Assembly (NCBI RefSeq): GCF_002019795.1
Contig: NZ_KV917382.1
Coordinates: 102,324-166,323, forward strand
DNA from: Bacillus alkalicellulosilyticus
GTDB lineage: Bacteria > Bacillota > Bacilli > Bacillales > Bacillaceae_F
DNA length: 64,000 nucleotides
Direction of reading: 5' to 3'
Shown piece by piece: positions 46,707 through 54,597 of the stretch; the stretch's first letter is position 1, and the number at the start of each line of letters is the position of its first letter. A program made the translations under genes and the position numbers. Below the pieces are notes generated by a model. It ran no database searches and was not told the DNA's origin. It saw only the letters and a program-made list of their open reading frames with translations.

Positions 46707-47021
46707 TTAGATACAATCCGAAAATCGTTTATTGTCTGTTGGAGGCATAACGGTTACGACTAAGAATTCATAACGTCCTTCTTCTAACAGAACAACTACA
46801 ATAGGATTGTTGCTTTTATCTCTTCCTTCAATTACATATTTGAAACTATTGTTTTCAAATTGAATTTCTACTATGTTCCCTTTAAGAATTGCACTTACCA
46901 TGTCTCCTTTTGTATAGCCTCGTTTATACATTCTATCTTTGGTATGTCTACCCATACGAATATAACCAACGCCAGCCATAAGTACCTTTTTGATTTCTTT
47001 CAACTTGTTTTGATTTTTCAT
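46707..47021 (-). CDS. DUF4258 domain protein
   Basis: A 104-residue basic protein with the DUF4258 pattern: GRHTKDRMYKRGYTKGDMVSAILKG, then NNPIVVVLLEEG and a final FLVVTVMPP strand. DUF4258 is a small alpha+beta fold related to RelE-like toxins, commonly encoded with XRE-type proteins on mobile elements. ATG at 47021 follows GGAGGTG; an upstream ATG at 47114 lies within the leader terminator. No adjacent antitoxin is evident, the XRE gene being two genes upstream. Confidence 0.78.
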   Translation of the reverse strand: MKNQNKLKEIKKVLMAGVGYIRMGRHTKDRMYKRGYTKGDMVSAILKGNIVEIQFENNSFKYVIEGRDKSNNPIVVVLLEEGRYEFLVVTVMPPTDNKRFSDCI

Positions 47022-47054
47022 CCTATTCACACCTCCATTCCCAAAAAACAAAAA

Positions 47055-47114
47055 AAGCGATCTTGGAATGCAGTAGATTATTTCACAAAAAAATTGTGTG
47101 TCTACCGATCCCAA
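47055..47114 (-). terminator. leader terminator ahead of the DUF4258 gene
   Basis: On the minus strand AAGCG(G)TCTTTGGGAT pairs with ATTCCAAGATCGCTT, with an inner GTAGA/TCTAC stem, followed by CTTTTTTTG. It lies 30 bases before the gene's ribosome-binding site and separates it from the ParA-like gene. Confidence 0.8.
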
Positions 47115-47214
47115 AGACCGCTTATTGTTTGATTTTATTACCCGCTAACCTTAATTGGTTGCCATAGAAAAGTAAAATAAAACTTAATTTAGTTTTACTA
47201 TAGCACCATTTTAA

Positions 47215-48729
47215 TTATTTTATCAAGGTTTTAATCGAGGATAGGAATTGGGATACTTTTGATTGAGCCCATGTTCGTTTATATTCGGTATAGTTCTTTT
47301 TCAATAAGTCCTTTGCGATAGGGTCAAATACATCAATTAAAATATCACTTGCGTCCTCCTGAAGGATCATTGGCTTGTCTTTTTTATAACTTCGATATAC
47401 TTCTTGGGATAGATCAGGTATTTTTGAAATGATTGGATAGTTCATTGCTCCGAGAATGTCTTTCTTTTTGGTAAAGGGATAATGTTTAACAAATAGTAGT
47501 TTTGCCGTCATATTGTGTTCTTCTACCAACTGGTTAATGTAATTTCCCCACGATATGATTTGATGATAAGAGCCGTCAACAAGAATCCATAGTTCATCTA
47601 TAAGAGCTAATGTGTCCTTTGTATACTGTTTCATATCACCAGTAGGCAAATCGACCAGAATTAATTCATAGTCTTTTTTCATTTTGGAGTATGCAGCCTG
47701 TGTGACAGGTCCTTGCCAATCAAACGATTCCATATCCTTTTCATTTAAAGGAAACCAAGCTACGTTATGATAATGCCATACAATGTCTTTCAATGGAGTT
47801 TCCTCAATCATATGTAGGTAAGACAATTTCTCTACTTCTTTGTGTTTAGGGTTGTACTGTTTCAGTAGAGTTTTGATAAGTTGATAACTTGTAGGACTTT
47901 CTATAACAGCAGTGTCCATTTTAAAGTGATGGCCAAAAAAGATAGCAAAATTCATGATGAAAGTGGTAACTCCCATACGATGAAGTGGGGACCAAACTCC
48001 AATAACTTTATGGTTCTCTCTGGGTATGTCAGGGAATCTTTCTTTTTCTCTAATTGTTTTTATTCGTTTCATGATAGAACTTATATCCTCGTCTTCGTAT
48101 TCTGAGAGTTCTATAGTGTTACAATCATTCTTTATCTTTTCTGTAACCTCGGTATCCATTAATGGTGGATAAGGGTCAACAGTTACAGGTTCCGACTCAT
48201 TAATAATGTCATTCTCGTCTTCTGATACAAGAGGACTATCTTTTTTATCCTTTTTTTGCTCCTCTTTGCTGTCTGGAGAATCTGTTTGCTCGGTTTTCTT
48301 TTTTTCTTCGGTTTCCTTTTTTTCTATTGTAGTCTTCTTTTTTTCTTCTACTTGTGTTTTTTCAAATGCCGGTTTCCCTTGTGAAATATTTGGATTGGCT
48401 TGCTGCTCAAATTTAAGCCAAGTTACAACAGAACTTGCCGAATGGAATATAGTCATGTTCTGTTTAGAAATAGGTTTTTTTGTGTTTTGATTTAGATTGG
48501 GATTGATATACCATATTTGACCTTTCACATTGTCTAAATGAACAGAATCGGTTTCTTTTAAGGTCTCATAATCGGTTACTAACAAATAAAAATCATGCTG
48601 TATTTTTTTCTTAATCTCTTCACTAGTTATTTCAATAGGTGTTATATCTTTATATTTGTGTGTTAGTTCATCCCTTAAAAAATGCAAATCTTGTTTATTA
48701 GAGAGCGCTAAATAAGTCTTGTGCATCAA
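47215..48729 (-). CDS. ParA/CpaE-like protein with degenerate P-loop
   Basis: A 504-residue protein. Residues 1-110 form a receiver-like domain, 125-185 a highly charged Lys/Glu linker, and 245-480 a MinD/ParA fold: VIGVWSPLHRMGVTTFIMNFA in place of the KGGxGKTT P-loop, LILVDLPTGD as Walker B, and LWILVDGSYHQI. Both P-loop lysines are missing, so ATP hydrolysis is doubtful. CpaE/TadZ proteins with altered P-loops localise secretion systems. It overlaps the XRE gene start-to-end. It may position the transfer apparatus or help segregation. Confidence 0.72.
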   Translation of the reverse strand: MMHKTYLALSNKQDLHFLRDELTHKYKDITPIEITSEEIKKKIQHDFYLLVTDYETLKETDSVHLDNVKGQIWYINPNLNQNTKKPISKQNMTIFHSASSVVTWLKFEQQANPNISQGKPAFEKTQVEEKKKTTIEKKETEEKKKTEQTDSPDSKEEQKKDKKDSPLVSEDENDIINESEPVTVDPYPPLMDTEVTEKIKNDCNTIELSEYEDEDISSIMKRIKTIREKERFPDIPRENHKVIGVWSPLHRMGVTTFIMNFAIFFGHHFKMDTAVIESPTSYQLIKTLLKQYNPKHKEVEKLSYLHMIEETPLKDIVWHYHNVAWFPLNEKDMESFDWQGPVTQAAYSKMKKDYELILVDLPTGDMKQYTKDTLALIDELWILVDGSYHQIISWGNYINQLVEEHNMTAKLLFVKHYPFTKKKDILGAMNYPIISKIPDLSQEVYRSYKKDKPMILQEDASDILIDVFDPIAKDLLKKNYTEYKRTWAQSKVSQFLSSIKTLIK

Positions 48730-48943
48730 TCTCCTTCTCCTGTCGCAGATAATTATTAATTTTGTCTCTCAAACTATCGGTAAAAGGGTATTTATAATTT
48801 TCTATTTGACCAATATAACTCGTAGAAACACCTAAATCCTTTGCTATTTGATATTGACTCTTCCCTAACCGTTTTCTTAGTATGATTAAACGTTCTACAT
48901 CATCTTCTAGAGATAAGATATCTTCAAATTTAGTAAACGTCAT
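48698..48943 (-). CDS. XRE-family transcriptional regulator
   Basis: An 81-residue protein with a helix-turn-helix near residues 25-70 (LIILRKRLGKSQYQIAKDLGVSTSYIGQIEN). ATG at 48943 follows GGACAGGTG; a GTG at 48952 overlaps that site. It overlaps the ParA-like gene by 32 bp and is first in its operon. The promoter and a leader terminator lie between it and the divergent region 5 operon, so it is a natural candidate controller of both promoters. Confidence 0.82.
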   Translation of the reverse strand: MTFTKFEDILSLEDDVERLIILRKRLGKSQYQIAKDLGVSTSYIGQIENYKYPFTDSLRDKINNYLRQEKEIDAQDLFSAL

Positions 48944-48985
48944 ACAAATCACCTGTCCTTTATAAAAATTCCTGTATGCAATAAA

Positions 48986-49029
48986 AAAACCGCAACAAGC
49001 CCCATGATACGGGAACTGTTAGCGGTTTT
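48986..49029 (-). terminator. leader terminator ahead of the XRE operon
   Basis: AAAACCGC / GCGGTTTT stem extended inward by AACA/TTGTT and CCC/GGG pairs, followed on the minus strand by a run of seven Ts. A TATAAT lies 35 bases upstream on that strand (49069-49064). Confidence 0.85.
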
Positions 49030-49063
49030 CGCTGAATATTTTTTAATTTGTAATGGTTTCTTT

Positions 49064-49069
49064 ATTATA
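49064..49069 (-). promoter_or_regulatory. -10 box of the XRE operon
   Basis: Minus-strand TGTGC-TATAAT, with an extended -10-like TG upstream. The -35 is poor (TTTTTA at 17 bases). Confidence 0.5.
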
Positions 49070-49126
49070 GCACACATTATTTCCTTTAAAAAAGGTTTTA
49101 AAGGAAAACAATGTTATATTTTTTAG

Positions 49127-49155
49127 TTGAGCCTTTCAATAGATTGGTTTATACT
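49127..49155 (+). promoter_or_regulatory. promoter of the Rad52/DnaN/PRTRC operon
   Basis: TTGAGC (49127-49132), a 17-base spacer and TATACT (49150-49155). Transcription would start near 49162, about 25 bases before the tandem-hairpin element. Confidence 0.7.
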
Positions 49156-49185
49156 TATGGTAGATTCATTTTTTTAGTTATTTTT

Positions 49186-49261
49186 GGCAACCCTCGTGGT
49201 TAGCGGGAATTAGTAAACATTTAAAACGAAACCTTTGTGGTTTATGGAAATAGTAGATGCC
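49186..49261 (+). promoter_or_regulatory. tandem-hairpin leader element
   Basis: Two near-repeats: AACC-CTCGT-GGTT followed by AGCGGGAATTAGTA, and AAACC-TTTGT-GGTTT followed by ATGGAAATAGTA. Both are enclosed by GGCA (49186-49189) and TGCC (49258-49261). The element lies at the 5' end of the predicted transcript and 93 bases before the first gene. It resembles no riboswitch I know; an antitermination RNA or protein-binding site is possible. Confidence 0.5.
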
Positions 49262-49354
49262 AGTAGTGTGTCTTTATTCTATAAAACTTCAAAGGTTTTT
49301 TTGTGTTTTCATAACTAAATTATGAATTCAAAACTTTTTGAAAGGGTGGTATAT

Positions 49355-50323
49355 GTGGAAAAATATTGTAGAGGTGTTAGATTATCTAAAGAGGAAATTA
49401 AAGCGGAACTTATTAAGCCGTTTCCTCCTGAAGAAATTGAATGGCGTGTATTAAGATGTTGGAAGTCACAAAACGGACAGTGGGCTGTTGTATGTCCTTA
49501 CGTATCTAATCGGGCAATTATGAATCGATTAGATGATATCTTCGGTATTGATGGCTGGGAAAACGAAATAAAGGAAATTCATAGTGGAATTATGTGTGGA
49601 CTTACCATTTTTATGAATAACCAGGCAATCACTAAATGGGATGGTGCTGATACTACGAATATTGAATCTACCAAAGGTGGGATTTCTAATGCCATGAAAC
49701 GTTGTGCGGTTCAATTTGGTATTGGGCGCTACCTTTACTATTTAGAAGAATTTCGTGTACAGGTTCACCCAGATAGGAATGCAGGTCCTTATTATGTGAA
49801 GGATAAAAGTGGAGTGCAAGGATATTGGAAATCACCTCGCCTTCCAGAATGGGCTATTCCAGAATCTTATCGTGGTTCTACTGAAGAGGAACAAAAATCC
49901 CAAAATACAGGGAAAGGCAACAACACAAAAGAGGAGCAAATCAATAAAGTACTTAATGAGATTCGTAAAATGGAACGTATCGTTGGATTGGCTAATTCAC
50001 CACAATATATTACTAGAATTTTTAATAAGCGCAATCCTAACTATACGATTTCTAATCCTGAACAAATTCAAACGGCCCCATACACTGAGTTGGTCAATTA
50101 TTACAAGGTTTTACGTCCAGTTGGAAATCTTTGTCTCATCGGAAAAGATAACAACTTGCAAGTATCAGACCTACTTTCGTATGTGAGTCAATGTAAAGGT
50201 GGACAAACATTTACGAACATATTCTCTTTGTTCTTTACTATCACAAATGAAGATGTCAAGAGAGTGGTTCAAATGATTACAAACAATACAAGACAAGGGA
50301 ATGGTTCTTACCATTCTGCTTAA
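49355..50323 (+). CDS. Rad52/Rad22-family single-strand annealing protein
   Basis: A 322-residue protein from the GTG at 49355, which follows AAAGGGTGG; an in-frame ATG at 49322 has no ribosome-binding site. The N-terminal 180 residues carry the Rad52-like core (YVSNRAIMNRLDDIFGIDGWE, then KGGISNAMKRCAVQFGIGRYLY). A charged linker and an unassigned C-terminal part follow. Such proteins anneal complementary single strands and are common in phages and plasmids. It leads an operon with dnaN and the PRTRC genes, behind the tandem-hairpin leader. Confidence 0.85.
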   Translation: MEKYCRGVRLSKEEIKAELIKPFPPEEIEWRVLRCWKSQNGQWAVVCPYVSNRAIMNRLDDIFGIDGWENEIKEIHSGIMCGLTIFMNNQAITKWDGADTTNIESTKGGISNAMKRCAVQFGIGRYLYYLEEFRVQVHPDRNAGPYYVKDKSGVQGYWKSPRLPEWAIPESYRGSTEEEQKSQNTGKGNNTKEEQINKVLNEIRKMERIVGLANSPQYITRIFNKRNPNYTISNPEQIQTAPYTELVNYYKVLRPVGNLCLIGKDNNLQVSDLLSYVSQCKGGQTFTNIFSLFFTITNEDVKRVVQMITNNTRQGNGSYHSA

Positions 50324-50336
50324 TTCTTGAGAGAAG

Positions 50337-50372
50337 CACAATAGAAGGGTAACTCCCCTCTTTTGTGCTTTT
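50337..50372 (+). terminator. intra-operon terminator before dnaN
   Basis: AAGCACAA...TTGTGCTT stem with an inner AGGGG/CCCCT pairing and a TTTTTATTTT tail, directly before the dnaN ribosome-binding region. Confidence 0.85.
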
Positions 50373-50411
50373 TATTTTAACAAAAAAACAAACATTTGGG
50401 AGGATTTTAAA

Positions 50412-51548
50412 ATGAAATTTGAAATTACTAAGGACATTATTGTTGGAGCATTTAACAAAGTCGTAAAGGTCGTTAAAAATAACACCCATATTCCAATTTT
50501 ACAAGGGATACTTGTTGAAGTCTCGTTTGATGAAATTAAGATAACGGGTTCTGATTCAAGAGAAACTGTCGTAACAAAAATTGTTGTTGATGGGGAGAAT
50601 GTAAAAGTAATGGAAGAAGGTAATACGGTTTTTCCAAGACAAATTGCTGAAATTGTTAAGAAGTCGGGTAGTTCTGTTGCATTTTCACTTGAAAACTTCA
50701 CAAATACAATTACGTCTGGAAAAAGTGAATTTAAGCTTAATAGTTTTGATCCAAAAGAGTATCCTCGTTTTCCTGATATTGAACTAAGGCAACCTAACTT
50801 AGTTGTTACAGGAGAACAATTCAAAGATATGGTTCGTAAGACGGTGTTCGCTGCTAGTAAAAGTGATACAAGACCTGTTTTAACCGGTGTATTAATGGAA
50901 ATTCAAGAAGATTGTATTGAGTTAGTGTGTACAGATAGTCACAGGTTGGCTATGGTCACACAAAAAGCTGTTTCACCTGTACCAATGCAATTGATTGTTT
51001 CAGCTGATTCACTGGCCAATGCAAGTAAGGTCTTTGATATGGATAAAGATGTGGAATTGTTTACAATAAGTGAAAGTCAGCATGTATTGTTGCGAAATGG
51101 AGAGACGATTTTTCTCTCTCGCTTATTGGATGGGAATTTCCCTCAAATAAAACAAGCGATTCCAAAGAAATTTGCCAATGTTGTTAAAATAAATCGCAAC
51201 GATCTACTTAATGGCTTTGAGCTTATAAGGGGCATCGCGAATATTGCAGACAACGAAACAAAAGGTGTTGCCAAACTACATGTAAATGGTGTCGCTTCCC
51301 TATCTTCTTATGAAGCACAAACAGGGAAAGGGAAAGTTGATATTGTTTATGATGAAGTGATTGGGGATGAACCAGAGTTTACAATATCTTGTTCCATTGC
51401 CTATGTGATTGATTCTTTGAAATCACTTGATAGTGGAACAGTCGATATTTGTTACAATGACCCATTACAGCCAATCATTATTGCTCCTTCGGAGGAAAGT
51501 GATTTTAAAGAGGTTCAACTCTTGGCTGCTGTTAGGGCATCAAATTAA
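50412..51548 (+). CDS. dnaN: DNA polymerase III beta sliding clamp paralogue
   Basis: A 378-residue full-length DnaN-type clamp, with the three-domain pattern: MKFEITKDII start, FPRQIAEIVKKSG, RPVLTGVLMEI, CTDSHRLAM and a final QLLAAVRASN in place of the usual IxPVR-x-Y ending, so the extreme C-terminus that helps form the partner-binding pocket is altered. It is probably an accessory clamp serving the element's own replication. RBS TTGGGAGG. It follows a terminator and precedes another, so its expression depends on read-through. Confidence 0.93.
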   Translation: MKFEITKDIIVGAFNKVVKVVKNNTHIPILQGILVEVSFDEIKITGSDSRETVVTKIVVDGENVKVMEEGNTVFPRQIAEIVKKSGSSVAFSLENFTNTITSGKSEFKLNSFDPKEYPRFPDIELRQPNLVVTGEQFKDMVRKTVFAASKSDTRPVLTGVLMEIQEDCIELVCTDSHRLAMVTQKAVSPVPMQLIVSADSLANASKVFDMDKDVELFTISESQHVLLRNGETIFLSRLLDGNFPQIKQAIPKKFANVVKINRNDLLNGFELIRGIANIADNETKGVAKLHVNGVASLSSYEAQTGKGKVDIVYDEVIGDEPEFTISCSIAYVIDSLKSLDSGTVDICYNDPLQPIIIAPSEESDFKEVQLLAAVRASN

Positions 51549-51561
51549 TACATTTATTGAT

Positions 51562-51596
51562 AAAGAGAGTTTGTAGTATTCCCTACAACTCTCTTT
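51562..51596 (+). terminator. intra-operon terminator after dnaN
   Basis: AAAGAGAGTTTGTAG pairs with CTACAACTCTCTTT, followed by TCTTT. It ends about 5 bases before the next gene's ribosome-binding site. Confidence 0.8.
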
Positions 51597-51613
51597 TCTT
51601 TAAGGAGGACAAG

Positions 51614-51964
51614 ATGTTATTTGATATTAAAGCATTTGAAAGCAACCTTAAACAAAAAGATAGGAAAAGTCAGAATCCAGAGAATATAAGTACTGGTATT
51701 TCAAATGTAATACGTCATGTTTGGGACCAAGAAACGGTTACTTTCATAGACTTTGACTCTTTTTCTTACCAGGATTGTGTATTTGCTCTTGAAGCTATGG
51801 AATCAATTGCCCTCACTCCTATTGATGAGGGAGAGGAAGTTTTTCTATGTGATCCTGATAATCCTTTTACGGTTTATAACAGTTTAGGAGAAGTCATTTA
51901 TACATTACGTAATACAGACAAGAGGCATTATCAAAAGAAAGAGGAACCGTCTATGTTCCTTTAA
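51614..51964 (+). CDS. hypothetical protein of the PRTRC-type cassette
   Basis: A 116-residue acidic protein. ATG at 51614 follows TAAGGAGGACAAG; an in-frame ATG at 51557 lies inside the terminator. No domain is recognised; the N-terminal 40 residues are polar, and the C-terminal part has a strand-rich look (FTVYNSLGEVIYTLRN). It precedes the other cassette genes by 12 bp, so it is likely a cassette component, possibly a counterpart of PRTRC protein E or F, which cannot be shown from sequence. Confidence 0.6.
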   Translation: MLFDIKAFESNLKQKDRKSQNPENISTGISNVIRHVWDQETVTFIDFDSFSYQDCVFALEAMESIALTPIDEGEEVFLCDPDNPFTVYNSLGEVIYTLRNTDKRHYQKKEEPSMFL

Positions 51965-51976
51965 GGAGGTCTATTT

Positions 51977-52531
51977 ATGCACATTGATGTTCATGACCAA
52001 ACATCCTATGAACACTCCATTAGCAATTTAGCAGCACTTAAACTAATACATGATGAGGGTGTCGATGTTACTAAGATTTGTACTCATTTCATGGTCCACG
52101 TAAACACACACATGGACGCCGGGTATGACATATTGGTAGCGGGTGTAAATGAATTGTTTCAATCTGCAGAGATTTATGATAGTGAAATTGAGGATGAGGA
52201 TGACTATAAAGAACTCGTAGAAGATGGGTTAGGTGACTCTACTCTTATCATTAAGGATTCATTATTTGAACGAGTACTTAACGGAATTTTTGGGGAAGAA
52301 TTTGAAACTATTTTGACCAAAAGTGGACATGCCTTGGAGTATTCAGATTGTGAATTTCGCCCTCTACCATTAGGTAATGGGATTGCGGTCTTGATGACGT
52401 ATCCAGGAATGATTCATGAATTGGTTAAAGAGATAATTTCATTAAAACATCATGCGATTAAGTTTGATTATCGTGCGAAGGAGATGAACAGTGATGGAGT
52501 TTCATATCAAAATCACAAACGAACTGCGTAA
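51977..52531 (+). CDS. hypothetical acidic protein of the PRTRC-type cassette
   Basis: A 184-residue acidic protein (many Asp and Glu near 95-125), without membrane segment or known motif. RBS TAAGGAGG. Its 3' end overlaps the start of the E2-like gene by about 40 bp. A His-rich N-terminal segment (HIDVHDQTSYEHS and HFMVHVNTHMD) might bind metal, but that is speculative. Confidence 0.6.
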   Translation: MHIDVHDQTSYEHSISNLAALKLIHDEGVDVTKICTHFMVHVNTHMDAGYDILVAGVNELFQSAEIYDSEIEDEDDYKELVEDGLGDSTLIIKDSLFERVLNGIFGEEFETILTKSGHALEYSDCEFRPLPLGNGIAVLMTYPGMIHELVKEIISLKHHAIKFDYRAKEMNSDGVSYQNHKRTA

Positions 52532-53159
52532 TTTTAATGATTATGTTGAAGTTACACAAATAGCAGGTAATGTGACTGTGGATGTTTATAGAATGACACT
52601 ACAAGACCTTATGCGTTCAATTAACAGTTCTATAACTGCGGGCATTAAGAGCGAGACGCCTTTCTTACCAAAGAATTGTGTCAAACTGCTCACAACTTCA
52701 AGTGGTTATATGGCTTTGATTGAGATACCTAAACGTATATGGAAAGTGCAATATGATAAAACGACAATGAATGTAGGATTTCCACGACTGTTAATTCAAT
52801 ACGTGGTTGATGATAATATCGTAAGGTCTATGAAGGTCGTAGCATTAAAGGAGAAAGGTGCTGTTAGTAAAAACACTACATTATATTACTTTCCTTTTTC
52901 TAATGTACATCATTCGTCTGGTGAAGTATGTATGGGGTTTAACACCTTTCCTAAATTAGAAAGTTTATCAAACTTAGAGACTTTGCATTATTTATTTTTT
53001 GCCGCTCCATTTGGTGAAGATTATGGAGCCATATCGTTGGCCAAAAAATCTACTAAAGAGCTATTTCAGAGTTATGAAAATAAAGATTTTGATGATGAAA
53101 TGTTACTACCCATGAACAGAGAGATAGAAACATTTTTCAACTTATCGGAGAACGAATAA
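52494..53159 (+). CDS. PRTRC protein B-like (Prok-E2 family D) protein
   Basis: A 221-residue protein. The segment LYYFPFSNVHHSSGEVCMG followed by FNTFPKLES (near 130-160) matches the PFxNV...G-x-x-C-x-G core of PRTRC system protein B, assigned to a prokaryotic E2-like superfamily; the Cys sits at the usual position. It would take a ubiquitin-like protein from the ThiF/E1 enzyme. ATG at 52494 is used; a GTG at 52491 is equally near the AAGGAG site. Genes for the Ubl-JAMM fusion and the E1 follow. Confidence 0.72.
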   Translation: MEFHIKITNELRNFNDYVEVTQIAGNVTVDVYRMTLQDLMRSINSSITAGIKSETPFLPKNCVKLLTTSSGYMALIEIPKRIWKVQYDKTTMNVGFPRLLIQYVVDDNIVRSMKVVALKEKGAVSKNTTLYYFPFSNVHHSSGEVCMGFNTFPKLESLSNLETLHYLFFAAPFGEDYGAISLAKKSTKELFQSYENKDFDDEMLLPMNREIETFFNLSENE

Positions 53160-53186
53160 AAAAACAAAAAACTGGAGGAAATTAAA

Positions 53187-53897
53187 ATGACAATTGAACA
53201 AACAAATATTTTTTCACTATTTGGTATTGAGGATGAGTATGAGGTAAAGAAGAAAAAAGAGGAAGAAGAAAGAATGAAAAAAATAGCTGAAATGAAGAAA
53301 AAGGCAGAAGAAAACAAGTCTTCTTCAAGTGCTACCAAGCCAGCTGATACATTTGAAATCAATGAAAATACGACTGTATATTTTTATACCGAGGTTATTG
53401 CTGTTACAGATTACTTCACAGTTGAAGAATTAGTTAATGGATTACCAACTAAAAAGAAAGATAGTGATGAAATTGAGTACAAAAAGATAACAGAAGCGGA
53501 AGTAAAGAAGAGATTAAAGAAGGACTATCCTGTTCTTGAAACCGGAGCTAGTCTTGTTTATATTAAGAAGAAAAACATTATCTCTATCATTCTTCAAGCT
53601 AAGAAAAAAGGGATGAATGTAAATTGTACGAAAGAGTCTTCGGACTCTTTGCGTACATTCAGGAAAATTCCTTTTCAGTTGCTTCAGGAATTCATTTCTA
53701 TTTCAAAGAAATTTTCAGTGGAACATGGTACAGAAGTTCATGCTGATATTTTTTATGATATAGAGCAAGAGTCTTTCTTTATGGATGTTCCAGAGCAAAT
53801 TGCACAGGCATTATTTGTGGAAGTAACTGAACCGCTTGAAGTAACAGCATTGAAAACCATAGAGAGAAAATGTGTGAAGGTAATGGAAATTCACTCG
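53187..53897 (+). CDS. Ubl-JAMM fusion protein, 5' exon (PRTRC C+A-like)
   Basis: First 237 codons of a protein finished by the exon at 56661-56891. After a Glu/Lys-rich coiled N-terminus, residues about 52-150 look like the PRTRC protein C beta-grasp domain (TVYFYTEVIAV, then VKKRLKKDYPVLETGASLVY and ISIILQAKKKG). The JAMM domain starts near 165 (HADIFYDIEQESFFMDVP) and runs to VMEIHS, where the group II intron begins. Read without splicing, the frame meets a stop (TGA) two codons into the intron, giving a truncated JAMM with no second His. RBS ACTGGAGG. Confidence 0.8.
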
Positions 53898-54597
53898 GTG
53901 TGACTTGTTCCTAGACAAAGCGTTCAGAAATGGACAATAAAACTAGGAGGTTAAACAACAATGTTTAATCTAACTGTATGTTTGAATAAGTGGGGGCGGT
54001 TCCCACTATGATTGAAAATCGGCAATCATTCCCTAAAGCTACGACATGCGATTAGAGGGTTAATACTCTGATGGTATGAAGCTCGTTAAAGTGGCAGAAA
54101 AACGGACCTGAAAAGCGGTTAGTGAAGTATGCTGGGGGCTATAAAAACGATATGCCTACTTACCGGGAACTGTCGTATGAAAGGCTCGTAAATTTCGGAG
54201 ATACCGAATCACAAGGTACTCACCTCTCAGAGAGGTTCATTCATGGATAGGAATACAGAGTGGTTCCCTATCTATACTACTCCTTTAAAGGATCAGTGTT
54301 CTGCGTCCCCCGATTAAGGACAAAAGAATGGATGACGGGTCAGAGACAGAGGCTAAGTCGTTATGTAAAGCTAAAACATACGGAACAAGTGAACCTTTGA
54401 AGGATGAGATTATTAATAATCTATGACTCCTAATTAGTAGGAAATGACTAATGAATCAAAGGGGCAGCAGCCTGTAGTAGTGTTGAAGCGTCTGTAATGG
54501 ACGTGGAGCGAAGGGGCATAGTCATTATTTCAACAATCGAATTTATGTTCAAGAGTTGTGGAAGCCGTTGAGCAAACCTGACTAAAACCCATTAATA

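Noticed and set aside
48206..48490. Plus-strand Ser/Phe-rich frame
   Set aside because: Mirror of the Lys/Glu linker of the ParA-like protein.
49186..49261. Known riboswitch class for the tandem hairpins
   Set aside because: Loops and stems match none of the purine, TPP, SAM, glycine or guanidine consensus patterns I can recall.
53187..53903. Complete 238-residue protein ending at the TGA at 53901
   Set aside because: The stop lies inside the group II intron; the frame is only the 5' exon.
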